DNA of 22,232 bases from an uncultured Oscillospiraceae bacterium (GTDB taxonomy: Bacteria; Bacillota; Clostridia; Oscillospirales; Acutalibacteraceae): positions 1-22,232 of the forward strand of contig URDW01000014.1 in assembly GCA_900546735.1 (NCBI GenBank). Reading direction: 5' to 3'. Shown piece by piece: positions 15,195 through 22,232 of the stretch. Position 1 is the stretch's first letter. The number at the start of each line of letters is the position of its first letter. The notes below the pieces were generated by a model. It was not told the origin of the DNA, ran no database searches, and saw only the letters and a list, made by a program, of their open reading frames with translations. The translations under genes were made by a program, and so were the position numbers.

Positions 15195-16968
15195 ATCGAT
15201 CAAAGGACTGAAACGAACCAATTACTGCGCCGCCATGCGCATGGCGGACTGCGGCAAAGAAGTCACGCTGTTCGGCTGGTCACAGCGCGTGCGCGACCTC
15301 GGCAACCTGATTTTCATTGACCTGCGCGACCGCACCGGTATCGTGCAGCTGTCGTTCGACGACGCGACCGACCGCGAAACGTTCCGAAAAGCGCAGAGCG
15401 TGCGCAGCGAATTTGTGCTGGCCGCCGTGGGCACCGTGCGCGAGCGCGAAAGCAAAAACAAGGACCTGCCGACCGGCGACATTGAAGTGGCCGTAAAAGA
15501 GCTGCGCATCGTCAGCCGCGCCCAGACGCCGCCGTTTGAGATCACAAACACCGAAAACGTGGGCGACGAGACGACGCTTAAATACCGCTACTTAAGCCTG
15601 CGCAGCGAAAAGCTGACGCAAAACATATTGATGCGCCACAAGATCGCCAAAATCGCGCGCGACTATTTTTACGCCAACGATTTTATCGAGATCGAAACAC
15701 CGATGCTCATCAAATCGACCCCCGAGGGCGCACGCGACTATGTGGTGCCCTCACGCATCCACCCCGGCAAATTCTACGCGCTGCCGCAGAGCCCGCAGAT
15801 CTACAAGCAGCTTTGCATGGTGGCCGGGTTTGACCGCTACATCCAGCTGGCGCGCTGCTTCCGCGACGAGGACCTGCGTGCCGACCGCCAGCCTGAATTC
15901 ACCCAGATCGACCTGGAAATGTCGTTTGTGGACTGCGACGACATTATGCAGATGGCCGAAGGCTTTATTGCCAAGCTGATGAAAGAGACGATCGGCGTGG
16001 ACGTTGCTCTGCCGCTGAAGCGCATGACCTACGCCGAAGCGATGGAGCGCTACGGCTCTGACAAGCCGGACACGCGCTTTGATATGCTGATCGAAAACAT
16101 TTCCGACTGGGCCGCCGGCACGGATTTTGCGGTGTTTAAAGACGCCGTGGCAGACGGCGGCAGCGTGCGCGCCATCGTGGCCAAAAACGCCGCTTCCTTC
16201 TACACGCGCAAAAAGATCGACAAGCTGACCGAGCACGCCAAGGGCATCGGCGCCAAAGGGCTTGCCTATGTGCGCTGGGCCGACGAAACGCCTGCCTGTT
16301 CGTTTGGCAAATTCTTAAAAGACGGCGAACTGGATGCGCTGCTTGCGCAGCTGGGCGCCGAACAGGGCGACTGCGTCTTTATTGTCAGCGGCAAAACGCC
16401 GCTGGTGCTGTCTGTTTTGGGCGCGCTGCGCCTGATCGTGGGCAAAGCGCTGGAGCTTATCCCCGAGGGCAAGTGGAACTACCTGTGGATCACCGAAATG
16501 CCGTTTTTCGAGTACGACGAGGAAAGCGGCGAATGGATCGCCATGCACCACCCGTTCACGATGCCGATGGAAGAGTGCCTGGAGTACCTGGACACCGACA
16601 AGAGCCGTGTGCGCGCCCAGGCGTTTGACCTGGTCCTCAACGGCACGGAGCTTTCGTCCGGCTCCATGCGTATCACCGACTGTGCACTGCAGAAAAAGAT
16701 GTTTGAACTGCTGGGCATGACCGACGAAGAGATCGACGCGAAGTTCGGCTTTTTGGTAGAGGCCTACAAATACGCTTCTCCCCCGCACGGCGGCATGGGC
16801 ATCGGGCTCGACCGCCTGGCCATGCTGATCTGCGGCGCCGACAGCCTGCGCGACGTAACGGCCTTCCCAAAAGTGCAAAACGCCAGCGAGCTGATGAGCG
16901 CCTGCCCGTCCGAGATCGACGGCGCGCAGCTTAACGAGCTGCACATCGGCATTACCAAAGGGGAATGA
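15187..16968 (+). CDS. aspS: Aspartyl-tRNA synthetase
   Basis: A 593-residue class II synthetase that charges tRNA-Asp. The start is ATG 15187 with GGAG 7 bases upstream, overlapping the end of hisS by 8 bases; the open frame continues upstream, but only within hisS. Domains: N-terminal OB-fold anticodon-binding domain (about residues 1-110, with RVRDLGNLIFIDLRDRTGIVQL), catalytic core with motif 2 (ARCFRDEDLRADRQPEFTQ), the bacterial GAD insertion domain (about 280-410), and motif 3 (GGMGIGLDRLAML). DLG rather than DHG in the OB fold is the signature I associate with discriminating AspRS. The length is typical of bacterial AspRS. It is co-transcribed with hisS and the HD nucleotidase gene. 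Confidence 0.96.
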   Translation: MSESIKGLKRTNYCAAMRMADCGKEVTLFGWSQRVRDLGNLIFIDLRDRTGIVQLSFDDATDRETFRKAQSVRSEFVLAAVGTVRERESKNKDLPTGDIEVAVKELRIVSRAQTPPFEITNTENVGDETTLKYRYLSLRSEKLTQNILMRHKIAKIARDYFYANDFIEIETPMLIKSTPEGARDYVVPSRIHPGKFYALPQSPQIYKQLCMVAGFDRYIQLARCFRDEDLRADRQPEFTQIDLEMSFVDCDDIMQMAEGFIAKLMKETIGVDVALPLKRMTYAEAMERYGSDKPDTRFDMLIENISDWAAGTDFAVFKDAVADGGSVRAIVAKNAASFYTRKKIDKLTEHAKGIGAKGLAYVRWADETPACSFGKFLKDGELDALLAQLGAEQGDCVFIVSGKTPLVLSVLGALRLIVGKALELIPEGKWNYLWITEMPFFEYDEESGEWIAMHHPFTMPMEECLEYLDTDKSRVRAQAFDLVLNGTELSSGSMRITDCALQKKMFELLGMTDEEIDAKFGFLVEAYKYASPPHGGMGIGLDRLAMLICGADSLRDVTAFPKVQNASELMSACPSEIDGAQLNELHIGITKGE

Positions 16969-16970
16969 AA

Positions 16971-17558
16971 ATGGCCTACAACTTTTTCGCCATGATCGAC
17001 CGCATGAAATACATTGACCGCTGGGCGCTGATGCGCAACTCGAAAAACGAGAACATCAGCGAGCACAGCCACCAGGTTGCCGTGCTGGCCCATGCGCTGG
17101 CCCTGATCGGCAACAAGGAATTCGGCCAAGACTACGACTGCGCACGCACCGCGCTTTTGGCGCTTTACCACGACGCGACCGAAGTCATCACCGGCGACAT
17201 GCCCACCCCGGTCAAGTATTTCAACGACGAGATACGCACCGCTTATAAAGACATTGAAAAAACGGCGGCCACGCGGCTGCTGGACATGCTGCCCGAGGCG
17301 TACCGCACCGACTATGAAACACTGCTGATTTCGCAGAAAAGTGACAAAGCGCTTTGGAAGCTGGTCAAAGCGGCCGACAAGCTCAGCGCCCTGATCAAGT
17401 GCATTGAAGAGGCGCGCGCCGGCAACCGCGAATTTGAAAAAGCGCTGGCCGCGCAGCGCAGGCTGATCGACGAGATCGACCTGCCGGAGGTAAAGTTTTT
17501 CAAAGAAAACTTTCTGCCGGCCTTTGAGCTGACGCTTGACGAACATACAAAACGGTAA
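16971..17558 (+). CDS. yfbR: HD-domain 5'-deoxynucleotidase, YfbR-like
   Basis: A 195-residue metal-dependent phosphohydrolase, colinear with E. coli YfbR, which removes phosphate from deoxyribonucleoside 5'-monophosphates. I prefer ATG 16971, because AAAGGGG lies 7 bases upstream; the ATG at 16965 overlaps the aspS stop but has its ribosome site too close. Conserved features: RWALMRN (R17), the metal residues in ENISEHS (H32) and YHDATEV (H67, D68), GDMPTPVKYFN, and a late AADKLSALIKCIEE helix. It appears to be the third gene of the hisS-aspS operon, whose link to nucleotide pools is not obvious. A strong terminator follows. Confidence 0.92.
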   Translation: MAYNFFAMIDRMKYIDRWALMRNSKNENISEHSHQVAVLAHALALIGNKEFGQDYDCARTALLALYHDATEVITGDMPTPVKYFNDEIRTAYKDIEKTAATRLLDMLPEAYRTDYETLLISQKSDKALWKLVKAADKLSALIKCIEEARAGNREFEKALAAQRRLIDEIDLPEVKFFKENFLPAFELTLDEHTKR

Positions 17559-17568
17559 ACATCCGTAT

Positions 17569-17603
17569 AAAGGCATCTCTCTTTATCAGAGAGATGCCTT
17601 TTT
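17569..17603 (+). terminator. Terminator of the hisS operon
   Basis: AAAGGCATCTCTC (17569-17581) pairs perfectly with GAGAGATGCCTTT (17589-17601) around TTTATCA, followed by TT. Confidence 0.93.
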
Positions 17604-17643
17604 CATTTATGCACTCCCTTTATGTAAAAAACAATAAAAACAC

Positions 17644-17672
17644 TTGACTTCTAAGAAACTTTTGATTATACT
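17644..17672 (+). promoter_or_regulatory. Sigma-A-type promoter of the AT-rich two-gene island
   Basis: TTGACT (17644-17649), 17-base spacer, TATACT (17667-17672). Five of six bases match in each box. The leader to the start codon is about 53 bases. Confidence 0.82.
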
Positions 17673-17732
17673 GTAATGATTTAGATGTGAAGTCTGAATG
17701 GGCGGTTTGGGGATAGAAAAGGAGGGGATACT

Positions 17733-18473
17733 ATGTATCATTATTTAAACGACAAGGCAACCGTAAAACGTATGCGTCATGTGGCTGGCAATTTGCTGCA
17801 AACATTGTGTCGCTATTTAAAAGAGGATTTTGACATCAGTGCCCGATTTTATCTGGTCGGCAGCGGCGCCAAAAACCTTATTCTGCAAAATGAGGATGAA
17901 CCCGTTGACCTGGATTACAATTTAGAAATCGTTAAATGCAGGGACTTTACAGACTGCAAATATATAAAAGAATGTGTTCGCAAAGCATTTAATAAAACTT
18001 TGCGGCAATCTGGATTGTGGGACTGCGAAGATTCTACTTCTACACTGACATCTAAAAAAATGTTTTGGAACGGAAAAAAGATTGTTTCTTGGCTTCCTAA
18101 CACCCTAACCATATGTTACACTTATACTAACCTTTCACCATGGGGATTAGGAAGCTATAAAGACGACGTCATACCTTTTTCCATCGATATTTGCATAACA
18201 CAAAAGGGTAAAAGCGGAAGTATACACCGGCTTATCCACGAAAAAAACGGCAGTTCTATTGATGACAAATATTACTGGAATATTGCGCCGAATACAAAAA
18301 GACTAAAAGAAAAAGTAGATTACATAAAAAGCCGGGGGAAATGGCATCTGGTGCGGCGGCAATACCTAGCCATAAAAAATAGGTATCTCCAAAGAAATGA
18401 CACTAATCATTCATCATTCATTTGTTATGCAGAAGCCGTAAACAACGTATACAATGAACGAAATAACTGGTAA
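17733..18473 (+). CDS. Nucleotidyltransferase-fold protein of unknown function
   Basis: A 246-residue soluble protein. The start is ATG 17733 with AAGGAGGGG 6 bases upstream. I do not recognise a named gene. It shows the polymerase-beta nucleotidyltransferase pattern: a helix, then LVGSGAKNLIL (G43-S44), then VDLDYN (D59, D61), and a third candidate acidic strand FSIDICI (D152). Spacing fits GS-x14-DxD with a long insert before the third Asp. The C-terminal half is basic and helical. Codon use is unlike the neighbours: AGA/AGG, TTA and ATA appear and the gene is clearly AT-richer, which suggests acquisition. It is followed by a zinc-ribbon membrane protein gene without a gap. Substrate could be a nucleotide second messenger, RNA or protein; nothing in the sequence decides. 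Confidence 0.62.
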   Translation: MYHYLNDKATVKRMRHVAGNLLQTLCRYLKEDFDISARFYLVGSGAKNLILQNEDEPVDLDYNLEIVKCRDFTDCKYIKECVRKAFNKTLRQSGLWDCEDSTSTLTSKKMFWNGKKIVSWLPNTLTICYTYTNLSPWGLGSYKDDVIPFSIDICITQKGKSGSIHRLIHEKNGSSIDDKYYWNIAPNTKRLKEKVDYIKSRGKWHLVRRQYLAIKNRYLQRNDTNHSSFICYAEAVNNVYNERNNW

Positions 18474-18483
18474 GGAGAAGAAT

Positions 18484-19155
18484 ATGCTTTGTAGAAACTG
18501 CGGTAATCCGATCGATAGCCATGCTTCCTACTGTACCCACTGCGGTGCAAGATGCAATGACCAGAAAAGCCGAAATATATCAAATGATAAAGCCAGCTTC
18601 GGTTTTGCCATTCTGGGATTTTTCATTCCGCTTGCCGGACTGATTCTGTTCCTTTTATATGAGGACAAAAAGCCTAAACGCGCAAAGTCGGCTGGGAAAG
18701 GTGCGCTGACAGGCTTCATAATATACATTTTAATCATTGTCACCATTGTCGTTTTTACCATAACCATGCCTTTCATTATGAACAGAGCAAGTTCTAACGA
18801 TTCAGAAAGCGCTTATTCCGACAGTATTCTGAATGAGGGCAGCCGCGAAGAAGGGCAAGATAGCGCGGAGGTCACTTTTGGAGAATTTACTGTGTCTGAT
18901 GATGCCTATTATCCGGAAACTTCTCTGGAAGTTACTGTAAAAAATAAGACTGACAAACAATGCACCTTTTTTATAACGATTGAAGCCGTAGACACAAGCG
19001 GGGCTAGAATTGCCACAGATAACATTTATGCCGATCGATTAAATCCCGGACAGGAAGTATATTTAACTGCATTTGAATATGTAGATTCAAACCAAATCGA
19101 TCAATTCAAAAATGCAGATTTTCAAGTATTGGAAATCAATCACTACGAGTCTTAA
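18484..19155 (+). CDS. Zinc-ribbon membrane protein with C-terminal beta domain
   Basis: A 223-residue protein starting at ATG 18484 with AAGGAG 6 bases upstream; the ribosome site overlaps the end of the previous gene. Residues 1-25 form a zinc ribbon (CRNCG...YCTHCGARC, with a fifth Cys). Two transmembrane helices follow (about residues 39-58 and 77-103), separated by a basic loop (EDKKPKRAKSAGKG). An acidic Ser-rich linker leads to a ~90-residue all-beta domain (EVTFGEFTVSDDAYYP... EVTVKNKTDKQCTFFITIEAVD... LNPGQEVYLTAF). That pattern resembles FxLYD/immunoglobulin-like modules. Two helices put the zinc ribbon and the beta domain on the same side of the membrane if both span. The function is unknown; it is probably co-expressed with the nucleotidyltransferase-fold gene. 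It shares that gene's AT-rich codon use. Confidence 0.7.
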   Translation: MLCRNCGNPIDSHASYCTHCGARCNDQKSRNISNDKASFGFAILGFFIPLAGLILFLLYEDKKPKRAKSAGKGALTGFIIYILIIVTIVVFTITMPFIMNRASSNDSESAYSDSILNEGSREEGQDSAEVTFGEFTVSDDAYYPETSLEVTVKNKTDKQCTFFITIEAVDTSGARIATDNIYADRLNPGQEVYLTAFEYVDSNQIDQFKNADFQVLEINHYES

Positions 19156-19201
19156 CGCTGATTTACAATACTGTAAACCCGGGTTATATAAACCACCTAA
19201 C

Positions 19202-19251
19202 AACAGCAAAAGGAAGGCGTTGCCGAGAAATGTCTTCCTTTTGCTGTTTTA
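19202..19251 (+). terminator. Terminator between convergent genes
   Basis: AACAGCAAAAGGAAG (19202-19216) pairs perfectly with CTTCCTTTTGCTGTT (19234-19248), then TT. It ends next to the stop of yqfD on the other strand and may serve both directions, though the minus-strand T-tract is poor. Confidence 0.85.
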
Positions 19252-19252
19252 T

Positions 19253-20461
19253 CTATGTACGCCCGTCAGATTCAGAGCTTGAATCATCTGCTGAAACATC
19301 TATTTGCAGCGCCTGGCGCACGCCGATCTCCTCCACCGCCGTGAGCGAAAGCTTTAGGGTGCAGGCTGCGTCCGTTGTGTCCGCAGTCTCCTTTTCACTT
19401 AAAATCACCGCGTTCTCGGCATATTCAGCGCGCTTTTCCTGCATCTCGCTGCGCGCAAGCTGCAAAAGTTCTTCATCGGTGCGCAGGTATGTGTTTTTTT
19501 CATAGTACACATAAGTGTCCTGGCGCAGGCCAAGCGGCAGCGTTTTGCCGCCGAGCTGCAAAAGCTGCGTGTCAGACTGCACCGTGCAGCCCGATGCCTG
19601 TTCGGCAAAACCGAGCGGGATCTCCAGCCCGAAAAGCAGCAGCGTTTGCACCGTTTTTCTTTGCGTTTCGCGCTTTTCTTCGGCCGCGCGCTGCACGGTG
19701 ACCGTTAAAGTCTCGTGCACCTTGGCGGTGACCGAGCCCGCCGCGCTTTCAAAGTGGTTTTTTTCATCCACCTCAGAGGCGTAGACGCCCGAAATCAGCA
19801 GATCGCCCTTGGTCACGGCGGAACCGGGCTGCACCGCCGCCTCGCCGCCGGCACAGATCACCTGCGTGATCTCGCCGTCCTTGGCGGCCACAATGTTGGC
19901 CGGCGTTTTGTCACGCAGCTGCGGCGCATGCACCGATTCGCTGACCTCCACCACCGCGTTCGTGCCGTGGATATTAATATGGATCCACGCCGCATCGTCA
20001 AACGCCGCCATGGCAGCCGTTTGGATCTTGTCGTTGTCCACATCGCGCTTTTTGACGCCTACACGAAAACCCTGCGTTTCCAGGAAGTCCAGCACGCTGG
20101 CCTCGCTGATCGTCCGGCACCCCTTAACTTCTACCGTCCAGACAAACGACGTCATGTAAGAAAACAGCAAAATGCAGGCCACGACGCCGGCCAAAAGCCC
20201 CAGCCGCCCCCGAAAGCGCGCAAACACAAACGGTGCGCCGCGCTTTTGCAGCAGGCGCAGCCGGCCGCCGCTTGCCCGCGCCACGGGGCGCAAAAGCCGG
20301 TAGCGCCGGGCCGCGATCTTGCCGGTCAGGCCGTCTGTGTCCGCATAAAGGTCATAGACCCCCAGCCGCTCGCGGCGGCACCGTTCCACAAACCCCTGCA
20401 CAAAACCGCCCGAAAAGCGAAACGAAACGTAGCCGAAAAGCCAGCGCAGCAGCTTAACCAT
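19253..20461 (-). CDS. yqfD: Sporulation protein YqfD
   Basis: A 402-residue membrane protein on the minus strand, close to the usual YqfD length of about 400. It starts at the ATG at 20461 and overlaps the end of yqfC by 8 bases. The N-terminal ~90 residues are cytosolic and basic. A single helix (about residues 86-107, LGLLAGVVACILLFSYMTSFVW) is followed by an extracytoplasmic region with VEVKGCRTISEASVLDFLETQGF (POTRA-like) and WIHINIHGTNAVVEVSE, then a long C-terminal region. YqfD belongs to the sigma-E/mother-cell set in Bacillus and is required for sporulation (SpoIV stage genes); its exact role is unresolved. The phoH-like gene that often follows yqfD is absent here, as the gene ends at a convergent terminator. 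Confidence 0.92.
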   Translation of the reverse strand: MVKLLRWLFGYVSFRFSGGFVQGFVERCRRERLGVYDLYADTDGLTGKIAARRYRLLRPVARASGGRLRLLQKRGAPFVFARFRGRLGLLAGVVACILLFSYMTSFVWTVEVKGCRTISEASVLDFLETQGFRVGVKKRDVDNDKIQTAAMAAFDDAAWIHINIHGTNAVVEVSESVHAPQLRDKTPANIVAAKDGEITQVICAGGEAAVQPGSAVTKGDLLISGVYASEVDEKNHFESAAGSVTAKVHETLTVTVQRAAEEKRETQRKTVQTLLLFGLEIPLGFAEQASGCTVQSDTQLLQLGGKTLPLGLRQDTYVYYEKNTYLRTDEELLQLARSEMQEKRAEYAENAVILSEKETADTTDAACTLKLSLTAVEEIGVRQALQIDVSADDSSSESDGRT

Positions 20462-20744
20462 GTTCGGGCGCTCCGCCGGAAAAATCTATGCTGATGATCG
20501 TACCCTCCACCACAGCGCCGAAGGCCGTGAACGAACTGATAAACAAGTCTGCGCCGTGGATCGTGAGCATGCGGCGGTGCAGAGCCAAAACGATCTTGCC
20601 CGGGGAATATTCGCAGATGTGCTCGATCCCCTCCACCGTGCACCGGCCGGCGCCGCTGACCTCAATAAGCGACTCGTTTGTATAGGCATTGGCCGGGATT
20701 TCAGACGCGCCGGCACGCGCATTTTTAAAAGTCTTGTTTTTCAT
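20454..20744 (-). CDS. yqfC: Sporulation protein YqfC (YabP/YqfC family)
   Basis: A 96-residue protein on the minus strand. The ATG at 20744 has AGGTGG about 6 bases upstream on that strand. It carries the YabP/YqfC domain pattern of short beta strands: NESLIEVSGAGRCTVEGIEHICEYSP, KIVLALHRRMLTIHGADLFISSF, then GTIISIDF. In Bacillus YqfC is made in the mother cell and is encoded next to YqfD, as here. The 8-base overlap with yqfD implies translational coupling. It starts 41 bases from the divergent YlbJ-like gene, so the two share a very short regulatory region. Confidence 0.9.
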   Translation of the reverse strand: MKNKTFKNARAGASEIPANAYTNESLIEVSGAGRCTVEGIEHICEYSPGKIVLALHRRMLTIHGADLFISSFTAFGAVVEGTIISIDFSGGAPEHG

Positions 20745-20785
20745 AAAACCACCTGTTCATTTATATGCTTATAGGGGGGAGAAAC
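20745..20785. promoter_or_regulatory. Shared divergent intergenic region, yqfC and YlbJ-like gene
   Basis: Only 41 bases separate the two divergent start codons. Both ribosome sites (AGGTGG on minus, GGGGGGAG on plus) occupy much of it, so promoters must overlap or lie within the opposite coding region. AT-rich hexamers are present (TATATG, TTATAG), but I cannot assign a sigma factor. Confidence 0.4.
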
Positions 20786-21820
20786 ATGAAAAACAAAACG
20801 GATTTTCTTTTGCTTTTTGCCGCCGGCTGCACCGTGGCGGCGCTGATCGCTTTTTCGCGCGAGGCAAAAGCCGGCGCCGCGCAGGGGCTTGACCTGGCTC
20901 TGAACACCGTAGCGCCGAGCCTGCTGCCGCTTTTGACCGTGTTTGCCGCGCTGGAAAACGCGCGCGCCTATGCACGCATCTGCCGCCTGCTGGCAAAGCC
21001 CACATGGGCGCTCTTTCGCCTCCCGGCATGCTGCGGCGGCGTGATTTTGTTTGGACTGGCCGGCGGCTACCCGACCGGCGCCGTTTTGTGCCGCGCACTT
21101 TATGAAGAGAAAAAAATAACCGCCGCCGAAGCGGCGCGGCTGATGGAATTTAACGTATGCGGCGGCGCGGCCTTTATTTTGACCGCCGTGGGCACCGTGC
21201 TTTTGCAGAACAAAAATGCCGGCTGGATCCTTTACGCTTCCTGCGTGATGGGTGCGCTGGGCATCGGCATCCTGCGCGCAAGGTTTGTGCCAAAAGAAAA
21301 ACGGCCGCAGGACGGCGCCGCTGCCGGCGGACTGGACGCAGCAGACGCGATCTGCAAGGGCGCTGAACAGGCGCTTGGCGCCGTCTTGCACATGTGCGCT
21401 TTTATGGCGCTGTTTTGCGCGCTGATAGAAGTATGCCGCCTGCCGGATGCGCTGGCGCCGGTTTTCGAGATCACAAACGGCCTGTTTGGAAACAAGGCGT
21501 TTTCCATGGAATTCTACGCCGCATTTCTGGCGTTCGGCGGCTTTTGCGTGCATTTGCAGATCCTGCCGCACCTGAACACATTTCACATGCCCTACGGCCG
21601 GTTCCTGCTGTTTCGTACCGTGCACGCACTGCTTGCTTTTGGCATTTGCAAAGCCCTTTTGGCGGCTTTTCCGCAGACACAGACCGTGTTTTCGAGCACA
21701 GCTGAAACGACGGCCGAGCCGTTTGCCGGCAGCGCGCTGCTGTTTGTGCTGATGCTGCTAGGCGCATGCGTATTTGTGGCCGAGCTGCGCCAAAAGATAA
21801 AGGAACAGGAGGGTTCGGAC
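20786..21820 (+). CDS. ylbJ: YlbJ-like sporulation membrane protein, 3' end lost at a junction
   Basis: About 345 residues, starting at ATG 20786 with GGGGGGAG upstream. Multi-pass membrane protein of the YlbJ/nucleoside-recognition (Gate) type. Signs are [36 protein letters not shown], and [21 protein letters not shown], followed by a second half beginning near [25 protein letters not shown]. In Bacillus YlbJ is a mother-cell sporulation membrane protein of about 400 residues. The last helix ([20 protein letters not shown]) is followed by a charged tail and then, with no stop codon, by ATP synthase beta sequence in the same frame. The end coordinate is my estimate of the junction. Divergent from yqfC, supporting a sporulation role. 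Confidence 0.78.
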
Positions 21821-22232
21821 AAACTCGGCGAAATTTATCAGGTTATGGGGGCGGTTGTTGACGTCAAATTTCAAAACGTCAAAGTTCTGCCGCCAATCTT
21901 AAGCGCGCTGGAATGCGAAGTCGGCGGGCGGCGCCTGGTGTTGGAAGTAGAGCAGCACCTCGGCGAAAATATCGTCCGCACGATTGCGATGGATACCACG
22001 GACGGCATGAGCCGCGGCATTAAAGTTTACAATACGGGAAAGCCGATTACGGTTCCGGTCGGGCCGGAACTTTTGGGACGCATTATCAATGTTGTCGGCA
22101 ACGAAGTTGACGGACGCGGCAAAATCAACACCAAGGAGTATATGCCGATTCACCGCGAGGCGCCGGAATTTATCGACCAGTCGACAGACCCGGAAATTTT
22201 TGTTACCGGCATTAAGGTAATCGACCTGCTTG
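21821..22232 (+). CDS. atpD: ATP synthase F1 beta subunit, N-terminal fragment
   Basis: 137 residues to the window edge, starting [17 protein letters not shown], which corresponds to the very N-terminus of AtpD. The beta-barrel domain and the start of the catalytic domain are present; the Walker A motif lies beyond the window. [27 protein letters not shown] and [29 protein letters not shown] are the forms I associate with alphaproteobacterial AtpD; Firmicutes usually show PIHRxAPxFEELST. No initiator Met or ribosome site is present at the expected place, and no atpG precedes it. Codon use also changes (ATT, GTT, GCG, AAT more frequent). It is open in frame with the YlbJ-like gene. Most likely foreign sequence joined by misassembly. 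Confidence 0.85.

Noticed and set aside
19160..19190. Small palindromes TTTACA-ATAC-TGTAAA and AACCCGGGTT after the zinc-ribbon gene
   Set aside because: Short, just before a strong terminator, no second copy and no gene reading away from them; may be chance or remnants of an insertion edge, but I cannot support either.
21845..21847. ATG at 21845 as an independent atpD start
   Set aside because: No ribosome site upstream, and it would remove the first conserved beta strand (KLGEIYQV) of the beta subunit.

Overview
The window looks like a GC-rich chromosomal segment from a spore-forming clostridium, most likely an Oscillospiraceae/Ruminococcaceae-type gut Firmicute. The evidence is Shine-Dalgarno-rich tightly packed genes, the YqfC/YqfD sporulation pair and a YlbJ-type membrane protein, a PdaA-like deacetylase, a clostridial mreBCD-PBP2-mgsA arrangement and a hisS-aspS pair. 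The lineage is inferred from gene content and is not measured. The last ~410 bases do not fit: they encode an alphaproteobacteria-like ATP synthase beta subunit joined in frame to the YlbJ-like gene, which most probably marks an assembly chimera.

Layout. 1-1302: 3' part of prfB (RF2) and an MgtC/SapB membrane protein, closed by two hairpin terminators. 1483-2340: a lipoprotein polysaccharide deacetylase. 2494-5400: a membrane-anchored M20 peptidase and two multi-pass membrane proteins (DUF5058 and partner) in one tight operon, followed by a nitrilase-family hydrolase (5488-6369) and a strong terminator. 6590-8554: a three-gene PadR / HAAS-like membrane protein / DUF4097 module with a clear promoter whose -35 box sits inside an inverted repeat. 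8766-13207: the elongasome operon mreB-mreC-mreD-PBP2. 13380-13793: a methylglyoxal-synthase homologue whose catalytic Asp is Gly. 13845-17558: hisS, aspS and a YfbR-type HD nucleotidase, overlapping or touching. 17733-19155: an AT-richer two-gene island (nucleotidyltransferase-fold protein plus zinc-ribbon membrane protein) between terminators. 19253-20744 (minus): yqfC-yqfD. 20786 onward (plus): YlbJ-like gene running without a stop into atpD-like sequence.

How the genes work together. MreBCD and PBP2 form the rod-complex wall synthesis machinery. The deacetylase, YqfC/YqfD and YlbJ-like protein point to sporulation and cortex formation. The PadR module looks like a self-regulated envelope-sensing unit. 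The M20/DUF5058 operon looks like a peptide or acyl-amino-acid uptake and hydrolysis unit. 

Most interesting items: (1) the MgsA homologue with Asp-to-Gly and Asp-to-Asn changes at active-site positions; (2) the AT-rich nucleotidyltransferase + zinc-ribbon/2-TM/beta-domain pair, the best candidate for an undescribed small system; (3) the in-frame YlbJ-AtpD junction, probably artefactual; (4) a promoter built into the right arm of a terminator upstream of the M20 gene, which moves its start codon. No tRNA, rRNA, IS element or CRISPR array was seen, and no gene-free stretch exceeds about 220 bases.
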